Below the pieces are notes generated by a model. That model was given only the letters and a program-made list of their open reading frames with translations, ran no database searches and was not told the DNA's origin. A stretch of 38,116 nucleotides of DNA from Acidovorax defluvii (GTDB taxonomy: Bacteria; Pseudomonadota; Gammaproteobacteria; Burkholderiales; Burkholderiaceae_C): positions 1-38,116 of the forward strand of contig QLTU01000028.1 in assembly GCA_003268905.1 (NCBI GenBank), given 5' to 3'. This document shows positions 21,171 to 29,622 of this stretch, one piece after another (positions within the stretch are counted from its first letter, which is position 1; every line of letters starts with the position of its first letter). The position numbers and the translations under genes are program-made.

Positions 21171-21785
21171 ATGGGCGACACATCTGCGCACGACAGCTCC
21201 GGTCCAACCGACCGCTACCTCGTTGCGTTGCCCGCGGGCATCCGACAGTGGGTTCGAACCCCTGTTGCCTCCTGCGAACGGATGCTCATGTTGCACATCC
21301 TGTCACACCCCGGCGGATGCAAGGTCGATGTGAAGGCCCTGTCGCACGCACTCGGCGTCGAAACCAAGGCGTTGAGCAAGGCGTTGTTTGTCCTGAACCG
21401 GCACCATGGCATCCGTGTGCTGACCCGTCCGCAGCCGATCACAGCGACTTCGCTTTGGACTTGCCTGAACAATCATCTCACCGGCATGTCCCAGCGCTCC
21501 AACGCCACGGGCATCGCCCTTGCCGACCCCTACGGGCTTTGTATTGCCAGCGCACATGTGTCCGAGTTTCAGGCGCAACAACTGGCTGCCGTCAGTGGGC
21601 TTGAGAACACCAATCGGACCGTCCAGTTGGTACCGCTGTTTGTGGACCTCAACCATCAGCCGTTCTCCGTGTGCAGCCACGAACCCATCGAAGGGAGCGA
21701 CCCGGGATGGGTCGCATTGGCGCACTGCTTGGTTATGTTTTTCAAACGCCCCACGGCTTCGTCCCACGCCGTGTCCCAGTCTTGA
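21171..21785 (+). CDS. Helix-turn-helix/Roadblock-like fusion protein
   Basis: A 204-residue protein. Residues about 35-86 form a winged-helix-like unit (SCERMLMLHILSHPGG, then VKALSHALGVETKALSKALFVLNR). Residues about 112-190 show the Roadblock strand-helix pattern (ATGIALADPYGLCIASAHV, EFQAQQLAAVSGLEN, VQLVPLFVDLNHQPFSVCSHE). This would link the GTPase/Roadblock switch to transcription or, if the winged helix serves protein binding, to another partner. It follows the globin chimera by 16 bp and precedes the last Roadblock gene by 11 bp. The Roadblock assignment is by pattern only. Confidence 0.65.
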   Translation: MGDTSAHDSSGPTDRYLVALPAGIRQWVRTPVASCERMLMLHILSHPGGCKVDVKALSHALGVETKALSKALFVLNRHHGIRVLTRPQPITATSLWTCLNNHLTGMSQRSNATGIALADPYGLCIASAHVSEFQAQQLAAVSGLENTNRTVQLVPLFVDLNHQPFSVCSHEPIEGSDPGWVALAHCLVMFFKRPTASSHAVSQS

Positions 21786-21796
21786 AATACTCCTCC

Positions 21797-22177
21797 ATGA
21801 GCACTGATCCGAATGATCCATTGACGGTGATCGAGCAGGCGTTTGCCCGCATCGCCGAGTGTCCTGGGTTCTGCGGGGCCGTGCTGGCAACATCCGATGG
21901 ACTGGTTCTGGCTTGCACGGGAACACTACAGGGAGATGTGGCAGCCGCCTGCGCAGCATCGCTTTCACTCGATGTGCGATCAGCTCTCGAAACAATGCGC
22001 CAACGTGAGGCACAGGAGATCATGCTGTGGAGCGACGATCGGGTCTGGTACGAAATCTGTCTGTCCACATCCCATCTCCTTCTTGCGGTGTCTCTCGAAC
22101 ACAAACATTCAGGCGCTCTCCGCCTGGCAATTCGCAGCGAACTTGATGTTCTTCAGGTGGCATTGCTGCATCTGTAA
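21797..22177 (+). CDS. Roadblock/LC7-like protein (3), last gene of the module
   Basis: From ATG 21,797 the product is 126 residues: IEQAFARIAECPGFCGAVLATSDGLVLACTG, VAAACAASLSLDVRSALETM, EIMLWSDDRVWYEICLSTSHLLLAVSLE. This is the Roadblock topology with the signature strand-loop (ATSDGLVLA). An in-frame start at 21,671 would add 42 residues overlapping the previous gene and is not supported. It is the fourth Roadblock-like unit in the cluster, counting the HTH fusion, an unusual number for one GTPase. Confidence 0.75.
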   Translation: MSTDPNDPLTVIEQAFARIAECPGFCGAVLATSDGLVLACTGTLQGDVAAACAASLSLDVRSALETMRQREAQEIMLWSDDRVWYEICLSTSHLLLAVSLEHKHSGALRLAIRSELDVLQVALLHL

Positions 22178-22324
22178 AACCCGATTCAGACACGCATCTT
22201 TCTATCTTTCGCGACGTCTTGATCTCACTGACTCGTTTCCAGGCAGTCTCAATTGTGATCTGAGGTCTGTTCGTTCAGTAGAATAGGCACGCGAACTCAT
22301 ATTTGTTTGAAATGATGCCAAAAT

Positions 22325-22338
22325 TTGATTCAGATCAA
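22325..22338. promoter_or_regulatory. Perfect FNR/Anr box upstream of the Aer-type receptor gene
   Basis: TTGAT-TCAG-ATCAA matches the FNR consensus TTGAT-N4-ATCAA at every defined position, about 95 bp before the receptor ATG. ANR control of aer is known in Pseudomonas aeruginosa. If it acted as a class II site, transcription would start near 22,373; no clear -10 was identified. Confidence 0.75.
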
Positions 22339-22432
22339 ATCAAGTGGCTTCAACAAGAGCCAAGCGCGCCTCCAAACTGACCAGCGCGCAAGCTGACTAA
22401 CCCACCACAATCACACACTGCAGCTCGACATC

Positions 22433-23980
22433 ATGCGCAACAACCAGCCCGTCACACAGCGAGAATACGAGTTCCCAGCGGACGCGACGCTGATGTCGAC
22501 CACCAACACGCAGAGCCACATCACCTAAGCAAACGCGGCTTTCATCGCTGTCAGCGGCTTCGAGCGCAACGAGATCATTGGGCAGGCACACAACATGGTG
22601 CGTCATCCTGACATGCCAACGCAAGCCTTCGCCGATATGTGGGCAACGCTAAAGGCTGGTCGCTCGTGGACCGCGCTGGTGAAGAACCGTCGCAAGACAG
22701 GTGATCACTACTGGGTAAGGGCCAACGCAACGCCCATCGTCCGCGGCGGTAAAGTCATTGGCTACATGTCTGTGCGCACCAAGCCTCTTCGCGCAGAAAT
22801 CGAAGCGACCGAGGCTGTGTACCGCGCGTTCCGTGAGGGACGTGGTGGTCGCTGGCGTTTCCACCAGGGGCTGATCGTTCGCTCTGGCGCGATGGCATGG
22901 GCCTCGTGGTTGCAGGTCATGCCGGTGCGCTGGCGGCTGCGGCTGGGCGTATTGAGCCTGACAGGGAGCACTGTAGGAGCAGCCGCCGCAACTGGCGCGG
23001 AAGGCATGGCATTGCTCGGCTTTGCTGGCGCAGTTGCGGTGCTCGGCGCGACGGTATCGACATTTCTGGAGGCGCAGATCTCGCGTCCACTTGAGCAGGT
23101 GCTTCGGCAAGCCTTGAGTGTGGCGGCCGGTCAGCCGGGCGAAAACGTCCAGCTCAACCGCGTGGACGAGATCGGCATGATCCTGCGCGCGGTAAATCAG
23201 TCTGGCCTGAATCTGCGCTCGCTGGTCGATGATGTGAGCGAACAGGTCGCAGGCGTGCAGGCCACGAGTTCCGAAATCGCCCAGGGCAATGGCGACCTTA
23301 GCGCGCGCACCGAACAGACTGCCTCGAACCTCCAGGAGACCGCCGCCTCAATGGAGCAGATGAACTCCACGGTCAAGAACAATGCTGATACGGCGCGAAG
23401 GGCGGCCCAACTGGCCAGCAACGCGAGCGAAGCGGCCGCTACCGGTGGCGCAGCCGTTGGCCAGGTGGTCGGCACGATGGATGACATCACCGCTGCGAGC
23501 AAGCGTATTGCCGACATCATCGGCGTGATCGACGGTATCGCCTTTCAGACCAATATCCTCGCGTTGAACGCTGCGGTGGAAGCTGCCCGCGCCGGCGAAC
23601 AAGGCCGCGGCTTTGCGGTGGTGGCGGGTGAAGTACGAAGCCTCGCGCAACGCAGCGCGGAGGCAGCCAAGGAGATCAAAGGTTTAATCGGCGCGAGCGT
23701 CGAGAAGGTGGAAGGTGGCGCGCGCCAGGTGGACGAGGCCGGTCGCGCGATGAACGTGATCGTCGAACAGGTACAGCGCGTGAACGCTCTCATCGGCGAG
23801 ATCAGCAATGCGACGCAGGAACAGTCGAGTGGCATCGGTCAAGTCAATGTCGCCGTGTCACAGCTCGACCAGATGACGCAGCAAAACGCGGCTTTGGTGG
23901 AACAGTCGGCGGGGGCCGCAGAGTCGCTGAAGGTGCTGGCGGGCCGGTTAGCAGAGTCAGTGGACGTTTTCAAGTGCTAG
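22433..23980 (+). pseudogene. Aer-type methyl-accepting chemotaxis protein with in-frame ochre codon
   Basis: The frame gives 515 residues apart from one TAA at 22,526-22,528. The order is an N-terminal PAS domain ([53 protein letters not shown]), two hydrophobic segments around residues 160-215, a HAMP-like part and an MCP signalling domain with the hairpin tip [23 protein letters not shown]. The stop replaces the conserved tyrosine of SHIT-Y-ANAAF, a single base change from TAC or TAT. Translation could restart at ATG 22,595 but would lose the front of the PAS domain. In an intact form it would sense redox/oxygen through FAD and steer swimming. It lies 255 bp after the Roadblock module. Confidence 0.88.
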
Positions 23981-24303
23981 TCGCTAGCTAGGGCCAGTTC
24001 ACACCCACTACGCCTGGCACCAACCTGAGTCAAACTCCAGCCAGACTCCTGCGCTCCATTCAAGGGCGAGCGGGGTGGACAAAGTGTCGCGACCCTACCC
24101 CGACAGCACCCGGCGGCGTGACGCAAGTCACAGCCGTTTTGGCGTTATGGACTGTGCACCCTGCACACGCGACCCACCTGCCGGGACAATATTGGCTTCC
24201 CATGGAGTCGACCCCAGTCACAAGCGCCGCCTCAAATCCAGCCATGTGCCCCCCCCCCCGGAGACATCACTTGCCGCCCTGTATCGCCCGTTGGCTCCGC
24301 GCC
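23981..24303. other. Non-coding stretch with an 11-C homopolymer
   Basis: No gene is supported here. The notable element is a run of eleven C residues (24,249-24,259), a length prone to slippage, lying about 45 bp before the ATG of the small gene at 24,304. Competing frames cross the run, so a phase-variable extension of that gene cannot be excluded. Confidence 0.5.
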
Positions 24304-24582
24304 ATGCGAAGACCTCACTCGCCCTCACGTCTGACCGATCTGCAAAGCGTGCGCACCGCAATGCTGCAGGCCGTGGACGACTGTGTGGGTCCGCCGGCCC
24401 AGCGCCTGCAACTAAAAATCCATAGGGCCCACACCCATCGCGAACTTTGGCAGTTGCGCAGCGACGCATATCACCTGATCGCGCTGAGCCATTGCCAGTC
24501 CATCGCAGACGAGAGAATTCACCGCCTTCTGCACCTGTTCGAAAACCGGGTGGCCCCGCAGGAACTCAGCCGGACACCCTGA
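24304..24582 (+). CDS. Small helical hypothetical protein
   Basis: A 92-residue product from the ATG at 24,304. Family not recognised with certainty. The body (LQSVRTAMLQAVDDCVGPPAQRL; HTHRELWQLRSDAYHLIALSH; DERIHRLLHLFENRV) is a run of amphipathic helices and resembles small proteins common in Burkholderiales, often near regulatory genes. In-frame sequence continues upstream to 24,118 across an 11-C tract, but that part is low in protein-like character. No ribosome-binding site is evident. It is the last cargo gene before the recombinase. Confidence 0.45.
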   Translation: MRRPHSPSRLTDLQSVRTAMLQAVDDCVGPPAQRLQLKIHRAHTHRELWQLRSDAYHLIALSHCQSIADERIHRLLHLFENRVAPQELSRTP

Positions 24583-24923
24583 CGCCCCTTCGGATTTTCA
24601 CCCGTTGGCACATCCCCTGCCGATCGACGCGCGGTGGTGATGAGCGGCCCACCAATCCAAGACAGAACTTGTGCTCGGTGATGTGGAACGCGGTAAGCAA
24701 TGGGATGGTCAGCCCCCCCAACCGCAGCCACACCTAGAATAGAAGGCGAGTATCTGGAGAGCGAATATCTGGGCTCCACCTTGCTGGGCAAGTAGATACT
24801 GGAGAGCAGCACCGACGAGCTGGTGGCGGCGTGGATTCAAGTACGCCGCCGGGTAAGCAAAGCGCGCACAATAGGCATGCCTGGAAACCTCGGCAAGGGC
24901 GGCCATCCCAGCACAATCACTCC
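24583..24923. other. Candidate resolution/recombinase-binding region upstream of the tyrosine recombinase
   Basis: This 341-bp stretch has no supported gene. It holds two tandem 12-mers 15 bp apart, GCGAGTATCTGG (24,746-24,757) and GCGAATATCTGG (24,761-24,772). An inverted copy of the core, AGATACT (24,794-24,800), follows, and CTGGAGAGC is repeated directly (24,754-24,762 and 24,799-24,807). Clustered direct and inverted repeats beside a tyrosine recombinase gene are what an internal resolution site of a Tn3-family element would look like. A promoter or operator function is the alternative. Confidence 0.5.
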
Positions 24924-26249
24924 ATGAGCCGCATTGCCCAGTACATCGAAGCCGCTGAGCGCGACAACACACGCCGCAGCTACGCCGCAGCCATTCGCCA
25001 TTTCGAGGTGGAGTGGAAAGGCCTGTTGCCAACGACCGCTGATGCGACCTCCCGTTACCTGGCCGACCATGCGGCCACGCTGGCGATCAGCACCCTTCGC
25101 CAGCGACTCGCAGCACTGTCTCGTTGGCACGTCGACCATGGTTTTACAGACCCGACCAAGGCACCCTTGGTGCGTCAGGTTCTCAAAGGCATCCGCTCCA
25201 TTCACTCCGTTGCAGAAAAGCGCGCACGATCCCTTGAGATCGATGTCGTCCAGCAGATCGATCAATGGCTGGAGGTGGCCATCGGCAATGCAGAACGCTG
25301 CGATGACCGACCGGCGCGGCTTCGCCACACCCGCAACCGCAGTCTGCTGCTGCTGGGATTTTGGCGGGGATTTAGATCGGACGAGTTGGTCAACCTGCGT
25401 GTGGAGAACGTGGAAGTCTCGCCTGGCGAAGGGCTGTCGTGCTACCTGAGTCGCAGCAAGGGCGATCGGCAGATGCTGGGCCGCGTATACAAATGTCCGG
25501 CGCTGTCCCGCCTCTGTCCGGTGACGGCTTTCAATGCCTGGGTGAGCCTGGCCGGTCTGACGCAAGGTCCGGTGTTTCGCAAGATCGACCGCTGGGGGCG
25601 AATCGGTCAAGAAGGGCTGCATGCCAACAGCCTGATCCCGTTGTTGCGCAGCCTTTTGGCAGAAGCCGGGGTTGCCGCTTCCGAGGCCTACAGCAGTCAC
25701 TCCATGCGCCGCGGATTTGCCGGTTGGGCGCGCGCCAGCGGTTGGGACATCAAGGAACTCATGGAGTACGTGGGCTGGAAGGACGTCAAATCGGCCATGC
25801 GTTATCTGGATGCCTCCGGAAGCACACTTCAGGCCCGGTTTGAGGAGGGTCTCGCAACACGGGACCCAGCGGATCGGTCACCACCGCCTTCGATGCATGC
25901 ACCGACCGAGCAAACTAAGGAACAGGCCCGGGGTCCCCGCCTGCCTGAGCCCGCAACACTATCGGCAATCCTGCGCGTCACGGTGTCGCTGGCCCGGTTC
26001 AGTCCACAATCGCGTGGTCTGGCGAGAGGCCGGCGGCTGATCGAGCAGACCTGCTTCGAGCGCTACGCCATGCAGCGCCTGAACACCGAGGGCACACAGT
26101 ACGAGCTGACAGTGCCCCACGAATCCAGGGATTCACTGGAAGAGGAGATTGCCTCTTTGCTCGATGACATGTACCGCATCGCCGAAGACAACCAGTGCCT
26201 GCTGGAGGCCACGTTTCACGAGCCGGCCACCGACTCGTATTGGGACTGA
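24924..26249 (+). CDS. Tyrosine recombinase (transposon resolution enzyme, TnpS/TnpI-like)
   Basis: From the ATG at 24,924 the protein has 441 residues. An N-terminal SAM-like DNA-binding part (NTRRSYAAAIRHFEVEWKGLLP) is followed by the catalytic domain: Arg151 (GFRSDEL), a lysine in SRSKGDRQ, His259/Arg262 (HSMRR), Trp285 in place of the second histidine (VGWKD), and nucleophile Tyr294 (MRYLD). About 145 further residues form a C-terminal extension beyond the usual recombinase length. In Tn4651- and Tn4430-type transposons such an enzyme resolves cointegrates. It is 55 bp upstream of tnpA on the same strand. An upstream in-frame start at 24,831 is possible but gives a non-conserved leader. 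Confidence 0.9.
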   Translation: MSRIAQYIEAAERDNTRRSYAAAIRHFEVEWKGLLPTTADATSRYLADHAATLAISTLRQRLAALSRWHVDHGFTDPTKAPLVRQVLKGIRSIHSVAEKRARSLEIDVVQQIDQWLEVAIGNAERCDDRPARLRHTRNRSLLLLGFWRGFRSDELVNLRVENVEVSPGEGLSCYLSRSKGDRQMLGRVYKCPALSRLCPVTAFNAWVSLAGLTQGPVFRKIDRWGRIGQEGLHANSLIPLLRSLLAEAGVAASEAYSSHSMRRGFAGWARASGWDIKELMEYVGWKDVKSAMRYLDASGSTLQARFEEGLATRDPADRSPPPSMHAPTEQTKEQARGPRLPEPATLSAILRVTVSLARFSPQSRGLARGRRLIEQTCFERYAMQRLNTEGTQYELTVPHESRDSLEEEIASLLDDMYRIAEDNQCLLEATFHEPATDSYWD

Positions 26250-26304
26250 AGGGACGGGAAATCATGGCGGATGGCGCGACGTACCAGCGGGGTAGGCCTC
26301 GCCA

Positions 26305-29298
26305 ATGACGACTCTTCACGAGACGGCCTACCCCCATCTGAAGCCCGATCCCACCGAGCGGGAGCTGGCAGAACTCTACACACCCACCGAGGAGGAACGG
26401 GTGCTGGTGGCGGGAGTGGGAAAACGACCGTTACCACGCGTGGCTGCGCTCGTCCATCTGAAGGTTTTCCAGCGTCTGGGGTATTTTCTGGCGCTGGCCG
26501 ATGTGCCGCAGGTGATCAGGGTACACGTTGCACAGCACGCGGGTGTCCTGCGGGCGCCGGCGCTGGTGGACCTCAAGCGCTTTGAGGCCTCGGGCTCGCG
26601 CATGGTAGTCTTCACAGCCTTGCGCCGCCACCTGAACGTAAAACCACTCAACCCGGCGGGGTTCGCCTGGCTGGACGTCGTGGCGGACACCGCGGCCGAG
26701 ATGAAACACGCCGTGGCCGACATCATCAACGTGATGCTGGAGGAGTTGGTCCACCATCGCTACGAATTGCCCGCCTTCTCGACGCTGGACCGGATGGCTT
26801 TTCGTGCCCGGGAAAAGAGCAACAACCAGCATTTCTCCGCCATCGCTGGGCAACTGACGTCACAGACCAAGGCCTTGATCGATGGCTTGCTCAAGACGGC
26901 CACGGGCTCGTCGGCGTCACCCTGGCAAATGCTCAAGCGCGAGCCCAAGCGGCCCACCAACAAGGAAACACGGACCTACATCCAGCACATCCGGCGTCTG
27001 CAGCACCTGGTGGAGCAACTTCCAAGGCCCGACGTGCCCGTGCCCAAGCTCAAGCAGTTCCGGCTCCTGGCGCGCGCGCTCAATGCCACTGAGATGGCCG
27101 AACTCAAGCCACAAAAGCGCTATGCGCTGGCGGTGATCTTCATCCGGGCGCAGCACGCCCAATCGCTGGACGACGCTGCCGACCTGTTCATCCGCCTGAT
27201 GCAGAACCTGGAGAACAATGCCCGGCAGAAACTGCTGTCGTTCCAGCAGGAGCGCGTCCACAAAACCGACATGCTGGTCGGACAGCTCAAGGACATCCTG
27301 GGCGCCTACCAGTTGGATGGGACCGACACCCAGCGCGTCGAAGCCATCAGCACGACCCTGGTGGCCGAGGTGGACGAGCTGCTGAACGAATGCGAACAGC
27401 ACCTGGCCTATGCCGGGCGCAACCACCTGCCGTTCCTGCTGCAGCCGTACAAGATGGTGCGAGCGCAGCTGCTCAACTGCATCGACATCGCGTCGCCCAA
27501 GGCCAGCAGCGAGGACCTGGTGGTGGAGCGGCTGATGGAGGCCCTCTCCAAACTGCGCGACAACCGTGCCGACACCGTGCCGCTGGACATGCTGGGCCTG
27601 AGTGAAGACACGGATTTGCGCTGGATGTCGGCCCAGTGGAGAAAGCTTGTGCTGGTCAAACCGGCAGGCAAGGGCCGTGCGGAGTCCGTCCGCCGCCGGT
27701 ATTTTGAGCTGGCCGTCATGCACGCCGTCAAGGACGATCTGAAGTCCGGAGACCTCTTCATCAAGTTCGGGGAGCGCTACGACGACTACCGCGAGCAGTT
27801 GGTCGACGACGAAACCTTTGAACGTGAGCTGGGCGACTATGGGCAGGTCACGGGCATCGAGACGGAGCCCGGCGCCTTCGTGTCGAAGCTGAAATCTTCC
27901 ATGGCGCTGCGAGCCATGGAAATCGATGCTGGTTTCCCGGAAAACGCCCATGCAGAAATCGTCGATGGGCGCCTGATCCTCAGAAAACCGCCTCGCTCAG
28001 ACCTCGTCGAGGCCGCTGCGCGCATCGACGGCATGATCACCGAGCGGATGGATGCGGCCAGCATCGTGGACGTCATGATCGACACCGAGCGCTGGCTGGA
28101 CCTTCACAAGCTGTTTCGTCCGCTGGCGGGGACCGACAGCCGCCTTGAAGACTTGCGCATGCGGGTGATCACGACCTTGTTCTGCTATGGCTGCAACCTG
28201 GGACCCGTTCAGACCGCCAAATCGATCAAAGGGTTAAGTCGGCGTCAGATTTCCTGGCTGAACCTGAAATACGTCAGCGAAGACCTTCTGGACAAGGCCA
28301 TCGTCAAGGTGATCAACGCCTACAACAAGTTCGAACTGCCCGGTTACTGGGGCACCGGCAAGCATGCGTCGGCCGATGGCACCAAGTGGAACCTGTACGA
28401 GCAAAACCTGCTATCCGAGCACCACATCCGCTACGGTGGTTACGGCGGCATCGGCTACTACCATGTCTCCGACAAGTTCATCGCGCTGTTCAGTCACTTC
28501 ATTTCTTGTGGCACCTATGAGGGCATCCACATCCTCGATGGGCTGATGAGCAACGAGTCCGACATTCGGCCCGACACGATCCACGGTGACACGCAGGCGC
28601 AGAGCTACCCGGTTTTTGCGCTGGCTCACTTGCTTGGCATCCAGCTCATGCCGCGCATCCGAGGCATCCAGGACCTGAAATTCCATCGCCCGCAGGCGGG
28701 CGCTGTGTACCAGAACATCAATGCACTGTTCAGCGACGTGATCGACTGGCCGCTGATTGAACTGCATTTGCCGGCGATGCTGCGGGTGGCGGTGTCCATC
28801 AAGACCGGCAAGATCACGCCATCGGCCATCCTGCGCCGACTTGGCACTTACAGCCGCAAGAACAAGCTGTACTTCGCCTTCGTCGAACTCGGCAAAGTGA
28901 TCCGGACCATGTTCCTGCTGAGCTACATCGGGGACGTCGGGCTGCGCAAGGTAATCCACGCCGAAACCAACAAGAGCGAGCAGTTCAACGGCTTTGCTGG
29001 CTGGTCGTTTTTCGGTGGAGAGGGGATCATTGCCGAAAACATCCGGCACGAGCAGCGCAAGGTCATCAAGTACAACCACTTCGTGGCCAACATGATCATC
29101 CTGCACAACGTGGTGGGCATGACACGTGTACTGCGAGAGCTTCGCGACGAAGGCACCGAGATCACGTCGGAAATCCTGGGTGGCTTGGCACCGTTTCGCA
29201 CGGCCCACATCAACCGGTTTGGTGACTACACGCTCGACTTCCGTCGGAAGATCGGACCCCTGAATTCCGATGTCACCATAATTCCAATGGAATCATAG
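26305..29298 (+). CDS. tnpA: Tn3-family transposase TnpA
   Basis: The 997-residue protein has the normal Tn3 transposase length and layout: an N-terminal DNA-binding region (DUF4158-like), a long helical middle part, and a C-terminal DDE domain. The catalytic residues can be placed at Asp691 (SADGTKW), Asp762 (IHGDTQAQS) and Glu892 (NKSEQFNGF). The surrounding motifs (HHIRYGGYGGIGYYHVSD, FVANMIILHN) are hallmarks of the family. It ends 10 bp before the right inverted repeat. The frame is intact, so the transposon may still be active. Confidence 0.97.
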   Translation: MTTLHETAYPHLKPDPTERELAELYTPTEEERVLVAGVGKRPLPRVAALVHLKVFQRLGYFLALADVPQVIRVHVAQHAGVLRAPALVDLKRFEASGSRMVVFTALRRHLNVKPLNPAGFAWLDVVADTAAEMKHAVADIINVMLEELVHHRYELPAFSTLDRMAFRAREKSNNQHFSAIAGQLTSQTKALIDGLLKTATGSSASPWQMLKREPKRPTNKETRTYIQHIRRLQHLVEQLPRPDVPVPKLKQFRLLARALNATEMAELKPQKRYALAVIFIRAQHAQSLDDAADLFIRLMQNLENNARQKLLSFQQERVHKTDMLVGQLKDILGAYQLDGTDTQRVEAISTTLVAEVDELLNECEQHLAYAGRNHLPFLLQPYKMVRAQLLNCIDIASPKASSEDLVVERLMEALSKLRDNRADTVPLDMLGLSEDTDLRWMSAQWRKLVLVKPAGKGRAESVRRRYFELAVMHAVKDDLKSGDLFIKFGERYDDYREQLVDDETFERELGDYGQVTGIETEPGAFVSKLKSSMALRAMEIDAGFPENAHAEIVDGRLILRKPPRSDLVEAAARIDGMITERMDAASIVDVMIDTERWLDLHKLFRPLAGTDSRLEDLRMRVITTLFCYGCNLGPVQTAKSIKGLSRRQISWLNLKYVSEDLLDKAIVKVINAYNKFELPGYWGTGKHASADGTKWNLYEQNLLSEHHIRYGGYGGIGYYHVSDKFIALFSHFISCGTYEGIHILDGLMSNESDIRPDTIHGDTQAQSYPVFALAHLLGIQLMPRIRGIQDLKFHRPQAGAVYQNINALFSDVIDWPLIELHLPAMLRVAVSIKTGKITPSAILRRLGTYSRKNKLYFAFVELGKVIRTMFLLSYIGDVGLRKVIHAETNKSEQFNGFAGWSFFGGEGIIAENIRHEQRKVIKYNHFVANMIILHNVVGMTRVLRELRDEGTEITSEILGGLAPFRTAHINRFGDYTLDFRRKIGPLNSDVTIIPMES

Positions 29299-29308
29299 GG
29301 TTAGGTTG

Positions 29309-29346
29309 GTTTCTGCGGTTTTTTACATGAATCCCTGCCGACCCTC
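29309..29346 (-). repeat. Right 38-bp terminal inverted repeat (IRR)
   Basis: Exact reverse complement of 11,283-11,320 over all 38 bases. It reads outward from GTTTCTGCGG to CGACCCTC. It also supplies the final missense codons and the stop of the truncated Crp/Fnr N-terminal fragment. Confidence 0.97.
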
Positions 29347-29351
29347 ATGAA
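29347..29351. repeat. Target-site duplication, right copy (ATGAA)
   Basis: Identical to the five bases outside the left inverted repeat (11,278-11,282). Deleting one copy together with the transposon restores the reading frame of the Crp/Fnr gene. Confidence 0.95.
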
Positions 29352-29622
29352 CATTGCCACCTCGGCAACGCTCTGGCCGCTGGGGTAGCTGTGGAATATG
29401 CGCTCCTGTCCATTGCTGCTGAACCGAACCAGCTCCACGCTGCCTTGCACGACCAGAAGCCAGTGGTGGGCGGTGGCACCTTCATGAAACACGATGTCAC
29501 CGCTGCGGTAGTGGCGCAGTTCTGCCTGTTCGACCAGCTTTTGCAAAACAGAGGGTGGCAGCCCCTGCAGCAAGGGGTGAGCGTTCAGCCAGGCACCAGG
29601 GCCGCTGGCGGCGTCGCAGTTG

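Larger units (their letters stand above)
11283..29346. mobile_element. 18,064-bp Tn3-family transposon with signalling and catabolic cargo
   Basis: Bounded by perfect 38-bp inverted repeats and a 5-bp duplication, the unit carries a DDE transposase and a tyrosine recombinase near the right end and a KfrA-like DNA-binding protein near the left end. The recombinase/accessory-protein pairing is reminiscent of the TnpS/TnpT resolution systems of the Tn4651 branch, but the recombinase is longer and the two genes are separated by 12 kb of cargo. Cargo includes an IclR/ThDP/Bug module, a Ras-like GTPase and Roadblock module, and an Aer-type receptor gene. It interrupts a host Crp/Fnr gene. No other complete insertion sequence was recognised inside. 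Confidence 0.95.

Noticed and set aside
16714..22177. Reading the GTPase/Roadblock genes as a gliding-motility MglAB system
   Set aside because: The GTPase motifs are of the conservon type, there are several Roadblock proteins, and no gliding or pilus genes are present.
12600..24582. A nested second transposon carrying the cargo
   Set aside because: No second pair of inverted repeats, duplication or extra transposase was found within the cargo.
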